The notes under the pieces: model-generated | What the model was told of the DNA's origin: nothing | The model's input: the letters and a program-made list of their open reading frames with translations, nothing else | Database searches by the model: none | Source of the DNA: Nitrospirae bacterium CG2_30_53_67 | GTDB lineage: Bacteria; CG2-30-53-67 | Direction: 5' to 3' | Assembly (NCBI GenBank): GCA_001873285.1 | Contig: MNYV01000129.1 | Location: forward strand, 1-8,636 | Length of the DNA stretch: 8,636 bases | Position numbers and translations under genes: made by a program | Shown: positions 1 to 4,987 of the stretch, piece after piece | Position numbering within the stretch: the stretch's first letter is position 1 | Layout: every line of letters starts with the position of its first letter

Positions 1-83
1 TCATGAAGTTTGCGGGCAAGGCCTTTGTCGGGGACAAGAAGGGGGCGGAAGCGGAGCTGACCGCCACCATTGTGGACCGATAA
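1..83 (+). CDS. fabZ: 3-hydroxyacyl-ACP dehydratase FabZ, C-terminal end (partial)
   Basis: Only the last 26 codons are present, in the frame starting at base 3 and ending at TAA 81-83. The peptide starts MKFAGKAFVGDKKGAEAEL and ends ATIVDR. This matches the usual FabZ C-terminus, in which a K-x-x-G-x-A-x-V-x-x segment leads into an AEAE strand and a final short hydrophobic stretch. FabZ dehydrates 3-hydroxyacyl-ACP in cytoplasmic fatty acid synthesis and competes with LpxA/LpxD for 3-hydroxyacyl-ACP, which is why it is so often found in lpx operons. The call rests on this short tail plus its position just before lpxA, with a 10-bp gap to the chosen lpxA start. The catalytic His and Glu lie outside the window. 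Confidence 0.8.
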   Translation, partial: MKFAGKAFVGDKKGAEAELTATIVDR

Positions 84-93
84 GGCAAGGATG

Positions 94-867
94 ATGAGCA
101 TAGACAAGACATCCATGATTCATCCCAAGGCAGAGATCGCAGAGGATGCGGAGATCGGGCCCTTCTGTACGATCGGGGAACATGTGAAGATCGGCAGAGG
201 GGTCAGGATAAAATCCCATGTGAGTATTCAAGGGTGGACTGAGATCGGGGATGAGTGCGTCTTCTTTCCCTTCTCCTCCATTGGGGAGCCCCCGCAGGAC
301 CTCAAGTTCAAGGGGGAGGCGTCCCGCCTCATCATCGGGCGGGAGAACGTCTTCCGAGAGTTTATCACCTTGAATCGTGGGACCGAGCACGGCGGCGGGG
401 AGACCGTGATCGGGGATCATAACTTTTTCATGGCCTATTGCCACGTGGCGCACGACTGCAGGATCGGCAACCATGTGGTCATGGCCAATGCCGCGACCCT
501 GGCGGGTCATATCACGATCGAGGATCATGCCATCATCGGCGGGCTTTCGGCCATTCACCAATTCGTGCGCGTGGGAAGGCATGCCATCATCGGCGGCGCC
601 TCGGCCGTACCCAAGGATGTCCCCCCATTCTGCAATGTGACAGGGAATCGGGCCGAACTGCACGGCCTTAATACCGTTGGACTCAAGCGGAATAACTTTT
701 CCGAGGAAACAGTCCGGGAGCTCAAGAACGCCTACCGCATTCTTTTCCGCTCCGACCTCCTGCTCCAGGATGCCATAGCACGGGTTTCTGAGGAGGCGGC
801 GGATATCCCGGAGGTTCGGGAACTCCTGGATTTCCTGCGGGAGTCCAAGCGGGGGATCTGCAGATGA
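94..867 (+). CDS. lpxA: UDP-N-acetylglucosamine 3-O-acyltransferase LpxA
   Basis: LpxA transfers a 3-hydroxyacyl chain from ACP to the 3-position of a UDP-amino-sugar, the first step of lipid A synthesis, in the cytoplasm. The protein is 257 aa (E. coli LpxA 262) and is built of hexapeptide repeats of the left-handed beta-helix. The N-terminus MSIDKTSMIHPKAEI aligns with the E. coli start; the helix then seems about one hexapeptide shorter. The active-site segment HVAHDC holds H117 and H120 (E. coli H122 and H125, the catalytic base). TLAGH and AIHQF follow, then the C-terminal helical region from GLKRNNFS. G168 matches the chain-length ruler position G173 of E. coli. An ATG at 91 is also possible. 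The in-frame TTG at 70 lies inside fabZ and is unlikely. AAGG at 82-85 sits 8 bases before ATG 94. The stop overlaps the next gene. Confidence 0.96.
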   Translation: MSIDKTSMIHPKAEIAEDAEIGPFCTIGEHVKIGRGVRIKSHVSIQGWTEIGDECVFFPFSSIGEPPQDLKFKGEASRLIIGRENVFREFITLNRGTEHGGGETVIGDHNFFMAYCHVAHDCRIGNHVVMANAATLAGHITIEDHAIIGGLSAIHQFVRVGRHAIIGGASAVPKDVPPFCNVTGNRAELHGLNTVGLKRNNFSEETVRELKNAYRILFRSDLLLQDAIARVSEEAADIPEVRELLDFLRESKRGICR

Positions 868-1826
868 AAGATTACAAGCCCATGGATCTGAAAAAGGTCA
901 AGACCTATCCGATCAAGAAACGCAAAAACAAGGTCGGTATCCATGACTTTGCGCGTGTCAGCCGCAAGGGAGAGGGGTTCTCAAAGTTCATTTCTTCCCT
1001 GCCGGATATCCTGGCGGCCAGAGATTTTCGAGAGGTGGCGGACGCCGTGGTCCATGCCCGTGAACAGGGGCGGCCGGTGGTGATGGCCATGGGCGCGCAC
1101 GTGATCAAGTGCGGCCTCTCCCCGGTGATCATCCACCTGATCCGAAAAGACGTGGTTACGGCCGTGGCCATGAACGGGGCGGGGAGCATCCACGACTACG
1201 AGATCGCACTCATCGGCGGGAGTTCCGAGGACGTTGAGGAGGAGATCCGGACCGGGAGGTTCGGGATGGTTGACGAGACCGGAAGGGACATTATGGACGC
1301 CCTGTCTCTGGGGGTTCCCAGAGGGTGGGGGTATGGAGAGTCCCTGGGCCGGTATATTCTTTCGAAGAAGCCTCCCCATCATCAGTACAGTATCCTGTCT
1401 GCATCGGCGAAAAAGAAGATTCCGGCAACCGTGCATGCGGCCCTGGGCGCCGATATCATCCACATGCACCCGGCCATGGACGGCGCGCTCATGGGGCAGG
1501 CCTCCTTCACGGATTTCAGACTCCTCTGCTCGGTGGTGGCGGACCTGGGGCGGGGCGGGGTCTGGATGAATATCGGGTCCGCCGTGATTCTCCCTGAGGT
1601 TTTTCTCAAGGCCCTCAGCGTGGCCCGAAACCTCGGTCACGATGTTTCTGACTTTGTGACCGTGAATCTCGACATGATTCAGCACTACCGGCCCAGGGAG
1701 AACGTGGTCCGCCGTCCCACTCGTCAGGGCGGGAGGGGATACGCCCTGACCGGGCACCATGAGATCATGATCCCCCTCCTGGCCAGGGCCATACTGGAGA
1801 AACTCGAATCATCTCCAAAAGAGTGA
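864..1826 (+). CDS. Deoxyhypusine synthase-like protein of unknown function, in the lpx cluster
   Basis: A 320-aa protein whose layout resembles deoxyhypusine synthase (DHS), a Rossmann-like NAD-binding family. MAMGAHVIKCGL (74-85) corresponds to the DHS segment around TSNLISSG. NGAGSIHDYE (104-113) corresponds to TAGGVEED. HPAMDGALMG (202-211) corresponds to the PALTDGSLGD segment, and IGSAVILPE (237-245) to LGGGVVKHH. The active-site lysine motif (WGK in human DHS) is not seen; the equivalent C-terminal region (about 286-300) reads RQGGRGYALTGHHE. The histidine of GGGVVKHH is also replaced. True hypusine formation is therefore unlikely, and bacteria lack eIF5A. No signal peptide or membrane helix is seen. 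The ATG at 864 overlaps the lpxA stop as ATGA, and GGGGGA at 851-856 serves as RBS, implying coupling to lpxA. Related clusters carry lpxI at this spot, so a role in lipid A or sugar metabolism is inferred, not shown. Confidence 0.65.
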   Translation: MKDYKPMDLKKVKTYPIKKRKNKVGIHDFARVSRKGEGFSKFISSLPDILAARDFREVADAVVHAREQGRPVVMAMGAHVIKCGLSPVIIHLIRKDVVTAVAMNGAGSIHDYEIALIGGSSEDVEEEIRTGRFGMVDETGRDIMDALSLGVPRGWGYGESLGRYILSKKPPHHQYSILSASAKKKIPATVHAALGADIIHMHPAMDGALMGQASFTDFRLLCSVVADLGRGGVWMNIGSAVILPEVFLKALSVARNLGHDVSDFVTVNLDMIQHYRPRENVVRRPTRQGGRGYALTGHHEIMIPLLARAILEKLESSPKE

Positions 1827-1836
1827 TTGAAAACAT

Positions 1837-1867
1837 AAGGGTTACGCTGCGCGTGCCCCGCTTTTCT
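1837..1867 (+). repeat. Direct repeat, copy 1 (second copy at 2034-2064)
   Basis: The first 19 bases, AAGGGTTACGCTGCGCGTG, are identical to 2034-2052. The next 12 bases match at 10 positions, ending in GCTTTTCT in both copies. Copies lie 197 bp apart in the same gene-free region. Both contain the ACGC-TGC-GCGT mini-hairpin. Confidence 0.85.
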
Positions 1868-1876
1868 CTATTTTTT
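1839..1876 (+). terminator. Candidate intrinsic terminator after the DHS-like gene
   Basis: A short GC-rich hairpin begins 13 bases after the stop codon. The stem pairs GGG 1839-1841 with CCC 1856-1858 and ACGC 1844-1847 with GCGT 1851-1854 around a TGC loop, with a T-G wobble and one bulge. A T-rich stretch follows at 1861-1876. The form fits a modest rho-independent terminator ending the fabZ-lpxA-DHS-like unit. The same hairpin sequence recurs at 2036-2055 with a weaker T tract, so it may instead be part of the repeat family. Confidence 0.4.
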
Positions 1877-1978
1877 CAGGGCATCTTGGGGTCAAGGGGT
1901 CAAGGATTCCAGGGGCCAAGTGAAGTGCTTTTCAAGACTTAAGGGTCCGAGGGTCCAAGGATTCAAGGGGTCGAGTGA

Positions 1979-2008
1979 ACCCCGTTAGAGGTTGTCCTCT
2001 AACGGGGT
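1979..2008. repeat. Perfect 13-bp stem-loop inside the octamer repeat
   Basis: The arms 1979-1991 (ACCCCGTTAGAGG) and 1996-2008 are exact reverse complements around the loop TTGT. GTGA flanks the hairpin on both sides (1975-1978 and 2007-2010, the second sharing two bases with the stem end). Neither strand has a T run directly after the stem, so it does not look like an intrinsic terminator. It interrupts a segment that is otherwise AAGTGAAGTGYT in the other copies (1918-1929 and 3761-3771). Confidence 0.9.
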
Positions 2009-2033
2009 GAAGTGCTAAAAAACATCAGGGGTC

Positions 2034-2064
2034 AAGGGTTACGCTGCGCGTGTCCAGCTTTTCT
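2034..2064 (+). repeat. Direct repeat, copy 2 (first copy at 1837-1867)
   Basis: This is the second copy of the 31-base repeat, 29 of 31 identical. It is followed by TATATAC and then a separate 6-bp hairpin (GCCGTC 2073-2078, GACGGC 2082-2087), which has no T tract and so no clear terminator character. Confidence 0.85.
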
Positions 2065-2273
2065 ATATACTTGCCGTCTGCGACGGCTATTATACTGAGG
2101 AATCTTGGGATCCAGTGTTTTTCTCTGAAGATTTTTCTTTTATTTAAGTATTTCACTTGACCCCTTGAACCCTGGAATCCTCGAACCCTTTTTACCCACT
2201 AAATGGGAGAAGAACCAATTTTTAATACAGTTTATTGCGGTATGAAAAATATACAAGATAGGACGGTACTAAC

Positions 2274-3746
2274 ATGACCAGGGATGAGATACGGGAAATC
2301 CTTTCAAAGGTCAAAGGCCGGAAGATCCTCGTGGTCGGGGACGTGATGGTGGACGAGTATATCTGGGGGAAGATCGAACGGATTTCCCCGGAGGCCCCGA
2401 TCCAGGTGGTGGATGTCCAGTCCGAGAATGCCGTCATGGGAGGGGCCGCGAATGTGGTCTCCAACCTGACCGGCCTGGGGGCCAGGGTCTATCCTGTCGG
2501 GGTCGTGGGCCGGGATCAGAAAGGGACCTTCCTGAAGGAGCGTCTTCAGGAGCAAGGGGTCCGGATCCAGGGCTTGGTCACGGACCCGGGCCGTCCCACC
2601 TCCACCAAGACCAGGATCATGGGACAGAACCAGCAGCTTTTGCGAATAGACCGAGAGTATAAAACCCCGGTGAGCAGGGCCTCGGAGTCCCGTCTCCTGC
2701 ATTATATCTACAGGCAGGTTCAGGACTGCGATGCCGTGATCCTCTCGGATTACGGGAAGGGGGTGTTGACCCCTGGGGTTCTCGCAGGGACGATCCATGC
2801 GGCGAAAAAGGCGAAAAAGATAGTTATTGCGGATCCCAAGGGACACGATTTCAGCCGTTACCGCGGGGTCACCTGTCTGACCCCCAACCGCAAGGAGGCC
2901 GAGGAGGCCTGCGGCCGGCCCGTGCAAAGCCGAAGAGATATGCTCAATGCCGCAAGGCATTTGCAGCGAATCTTGAAGAGCCGGGCCTGCCTGATCACGC
3001 TGGGCAAGGACGGGATGGCCCTTCTCAACAGGAAAGACTTCACCGTCATTCCCACGGTCGCCAGGGAGGTCTATGATGTCTCAGGGGCAGGCGACACCGT
3101 GATTGCGGTTTTAACGCTGGTTGCTTCCGCGGGATACGATCTTGAGACCGCGGCGGCCCTGGCCAATACCGCGGCAGGGATTGTCGTGGGCAAGGTCGGA
3201 ACGGCCAGGGCCGCTCCGCAGGAGATCCTCGATTACGACCGGGATACCCTCGACACCTCCGCCCGCAAGATCTTCATGCTGCAGGAACTTAAGGACCAGA
3301 TCCGGAGCATCCGGAAGCAGGGACGCAAGGTCGTCTTTACGAACGGCTGTTTCGACCTTCTCCATGTTGGGCATATCCGGTACCTGCAGGAGGCCAGGCG
3401 TCTTGGAGACTGCCTGGTGGTCGGTTTGAACAGCGATGGATCCGTGCGCAGGCTCAAGGGCAAGCGGCGTCCGTTGATTTCCCAGGAGGAGCGGGCGCAT
3501 ATCCTCTCGGCGCTCGACTGTGTGGATTATCTGGTCATCTTCGATGAACTGACCCCGTTGAACCTGCTCCGGAAACTGAAGCCCGATATCCTGGTCAAGG
3601 GCGGAGACTACAAGAAGAGCGAGGTGGTGGGCGCAGACCTGGTGGAGTCCTATGGCGGCCGGGTCGCCCTGATCCCGGTGGTTAAGGGAAAGTCCACGAG
3701 CGATATCGTGGAGAGGATCGTGGAGCGGTACGGGAAGGGCGTGTGA
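2274..3746 (+). CDS. hldE: Bifunctional heptose-7-phosphate kinase / heptose-1-phosphate adenylyltransferase HldE
   Basis: HldE phosphorylates D-glycero-beta-D-manno-heptose 7-phosphate to the 1,7-bisphosphate and, after GmhB, adenylates the 1-phosphate, giving the ADP-heptose precursor of the LPS inner core. It is cytoplasmic. The 490-aa length matches full two-domain HldE (E. coli 477). The N-terminal ribokinase/PfkB domain (about 1-325) shows GDVMVDEYIWG, SPEAPIQVV, the substrate-side GGAANVV, and the catalytic GAGDT with D274. The C-terminal nucleotidyltransferase domain (about 350-490) has TNGCFDLLHVGH with HVGH at 364-367, KGGDYKKSE, and the closing KSTSDIVERI (473-). AGGACG at about 2260-2265 is the RBS. 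The gene stands alone between two members of the same repeat family and shares no overlap with its neighbours, so it is probably transcribed separately from the lpx genes. Confidence 0.97.
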   Translation: MTRDEIREILSKVKGRKILVVGDVMVDEYIWGKIERISPEAPIQVVDVQSENAVMGGAANVVSNLTGLGARVYPVGVVGRDQKGTFLKERLQEQGVRIQGLVTDPGRPTSTKTRIMGQNQQLLRIDREYKTPVSRASESRLLHYIYRQVQDCDAVILSDYGKGVLTPGVLAGTIHAAKKAKKIVIADPKGHDFSRYRGVTCLTPNRKEAEEACGRPVQSRRDMLNAARHLQRILKSRACLITLGKDGMALLNRKDFTVIPTVAREVYDVSGAGDTVIAVLTLVASAGYDLETAAALANTAAGIVVGKVGTARAAPQEILDYDRDTLDTSARKIFMLQELKDQIRSIRKQGRKVVFTNGCFDLLHVGHIRYLQEARRLGDCLVVGLNSDGSVRRLKGKRRPLISQEERAHILSALDCVDYLVIFDELTPLNLLRKLKPDILVKGGDYKKSEVVGADLVESYGGRVALIPVVKGKSTSDIVERIVERYGKGV

Positions 3747-3752
3747 GGGTAT

Positions 3753-3886
3753 AAGGGGTCAAGTGAAGTGTTAAAAACATAAGGGGCCAAGGGTCCGAGG
3801 GTTCAAGGGGTCAAGTGTTGTTCTCTGGAGATTTTACTTGCTTTTTAGTATTTCACTTGAATCCTTGACCCCTCGACCCCTTTTTT
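3753..3886. repeat. Octamer-based intergenic repeat region B (downstream of hldE), possible terminator
   Basis: This is a compact member of the family seen upstream of hldE. AAGGGGTC at 3753-3760 is followed by AAGTGAAGTG. Four in-phase octamers lie at 3781-3812 and end in AAGTG (3813-3817). A spacer containing TTCTCTGGAGATTTT follows, then a reversed arm at 3854-3882 (CACTT plus three reversed octamers) and a T tract (3881-3886). The 3789-3817 arm matches the reverse complement of 3854-3882 at about 24 of 29 positions. The spacer and TAGTATTTCACTTGA parallel 2120-2160 in region A. The inverted repeat followed by T6 could terminate hldE transcripts, but the loop is long (36 bases). Confidence 0.75.
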
Positions 3887-3921
3887 ACCCGTTAAGTCCT
3901 TCGATTCATAAAACGTATATT

Positions 3922-4893
3922 ATGGCGAAATCAGAAAAAAAGAAAAATGGGCAGTTGATTCGGGTGGGCGTCGTGGGGGTCGGATACTTGGGACAGCACC
4001 ATGTCAGGAACTATGCGGAGATGCCCGGGATCCGGCTTGAGGGTGTGGCGGACGTGGACCCGGGCCGAGCCCAAGAGATCGCCGGAAGGCACGGAGTCAG
4101 GGTCTTTCGCGGCTACCGGGAGATGATCCCGGACGTGGATGCCGTGAGTATCGTCTCCCCGACGGTCACGCATTTTGAGATAGCGAAGGATTTCCTGGAA
4201 CAGGGTGTGGATGTCCTCGTCGAGAAACCCATGACCGAGACCCTGGCACAGGCCGGGGAACTGATCCGGATTGCCGATCAGAATCAAAGGATCCTGCAGG
4301 TCGGACATATCGAGCGGTTCAACGGGGCCGTGCGGGAACTGGAACGGCTGGTCAAGAATCCCGGTTTCATCGAGGTCCATAGGCTCAGCTCCTTTACGGG
4401 GCGGGCCACGGACGTGGATGTGATCCTGGATCTCATGATCCATGATATCGATATCATCCTCAGCTTGGTCCACTCGCCGGTCCGGGAGATCCGGGCCAAG
4501 GGGGTTCCGGTGATCACGTCGAATGTGGATATTGCCAATGCCAGGCTCGAGTTTGAGAACGGCTGTGTGGCCAATGTGACGGCCAGCCGGGTTTCCACCC
4601 ACCCGCAGAGGAAGATGCGGTTCTTTCAGCCCGACGCCTATATCTCAATTGATTTTCAGGAACAAAAGGTGGCCTGCTACCGGAGGATCGGGGACCCAAA
4701 GGCATTTCTCGACGGGCATCCGCCCAGGATTGTCGAGGAGAAGATTTCCATCGGGAGGGAGGAGCCCTTGAAGGTGGAACTTACAGCCTTTGTTGAAGCG
4801 GTCCGGACTCGAGCCGCTCCGGTGGTCTCCGGCCGGGAAGGGATGAAGGCCCTGGAGGTGGCGACCAGCATCCTTCGGGAGATCGGCGCTTAG
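3922..4893 (+). CDS. Gfo/Idh/MocA-family NAD(P)-dependent sugar oxidoreductase (possible GnnA)
   Basis: A 323-aa oxidoreductase with an N-terminal Rossmann fold: VGVVGVGYLGQHH, with the GxGxxG motif at G19, G21 and G24. The family's lysine motif EKP is at 101-103. The C-terminal alpha/beta domain carries DLMIHDIDI (170-178), with H174 and D175 at the usual catalytic positions. Genes of this type occur in lpx clusters; in Acidithiobacillus and Leptospira the homologue GnnA oxidises UDP-GlcNAc at C3 so that GnnB can aminate it, giving amide-linked acyl chains in lipid A. Position between lpxA and lpxB supports that role, but no GnnB-type aminotransferase is in the window, so the substrate is inferred. 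A longer frame from TTG 3838 runs through the repeat and is rejected. ATG 3922 has no clear Shine-Dalgarno sequence (CATAAAACGTATATT precedes it). Confidence 0.88.
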   Translation: MAKSEKKKNGQLIRVGVVGVGYLGQHHVRNYAEMPGIRLEGVADVDPGRAQEIAGRHGVRVFRGYREMIPDVDAVSIVSPTVTHFEIAKDFLEQGVDVLVEKPMTETLAQAGELIRIADQNQRILQVGHIERFNGAVRELERLVKNPGFIEVHRLSSFTGRATDVDVILDLMIHDIDIILSLVHSPVREIRAKGVPVITSNVDIANARLEFENGCVANVTASRVSTHPQRKMRFFQPDAYISIDFQEQKVACYRRIGDPKAFLDGHPPRIVEEKISIGREEPLKVELTAFVEAVRTRAAPVVSGREGMKALEVATSILREIGA

Positions 4894-4958
4894 TGGTCCT
4901 GTTCGTAAATAGGGTGATGCACTCGAATGCCGCCGCATTTAAGAATAGGGCCGCTTCA

Positions 4959-4978
4959 GCTCAGAAAAATTCTTGAGC
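4959..4978 (+). promoter_or_regulatory. Small hairpin in the lpxB leader, next to the likely RBS
   Basis: In the 94-bp gap before lpxB, GCTCA 4959-4963 pairs with TGAGC 4974-4978 and GAA 4964-4966 with TTC 4970-4972, leaving a bulged T and an AAA loop. It ends just before the weak GGA RBS. It could influence ribosome access, but a hairpin of 8 bp with a bulge can occur by chance. The rest of the gap shows nothing I can name. Confidence 0.25.
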
Positions 4979-4987
4979 GGACCGCAG

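Larger units (their letters stand above)
1886..2193. repeat. Octamer-based intergenic repeat region A (upstream of hldE)
   Basis: This covers most of the 447-bp gene-free stretch between the DHS-like gene and hldE. It contains runs of a degenerate 8-bp unit, approximately RAGGGGTC (variants AAGGATTC, CAGGGGCC, AAGGGTCC), that keep strict 8-bp phase. They lie at 1886-1917 (four units), 1941-1972 (four units) and 2026-2041 (two units). Runs one and two each end in RAGTGA. At 2154-2190 the same motif appears in reverse orientation: CACTT followed by four reversed octamers, then TTTTTACCC. The 1941-1977 arm matches the reverse complement of 2154-2190 at about 31 of 37 positions by my count, so a long imperfect hairpin can form. 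Apart from the hairpin and direct repeats listed separately, I see no coding potential here. Confidence 0.8.

Noticed and set aside
1-663. Minus-strand open frame of about 220 codons
   Set aside because: It is antisense to fabZ and lpxA, both recognisable, and shows no family resemblance.
981-1760. Minus-strand open frame of about 259 codons
   Set aside because: It is antisense to the DHS-like gene, whose + strand frame has conserved family motifs, a good RBS and an ATGA overlap.
1979-2008. Intrinsic terminator or IS terminal repeat
   Set aside because: The stem has no T tract on either strand, and no transposase frame exists in the region.
1886-2193. CRISPR array
   Set aside because: The units are 8 bp, degenerate and adjacent, with no 20-40 bp repeats alternating with unique spacers and no cas gene nearby.
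2231-2263. Sigma-70 promoter for hldE
   Set aside because: TTGCGG at 2235-2240 lies a suitable 17 bases from ATAGGA, but the second box is a poor match and overlaps the RBS, so I do not annotate it.
1827-2273. Pseudogene remnant (for example of lpxI) before hldE
   Set aside because: No frame gives recognisable lpxI-like or other protein sequence; nearly all of the stretch is accounted for by repeats and hairpins.
3838-3921. TTG-initiated N-terminal extension of the oxidoreductase
   Set aside because: These 28 codons are repeat sequence (reversed octamers and T tract), and the family's Rossmann motif fits a start at 3922.
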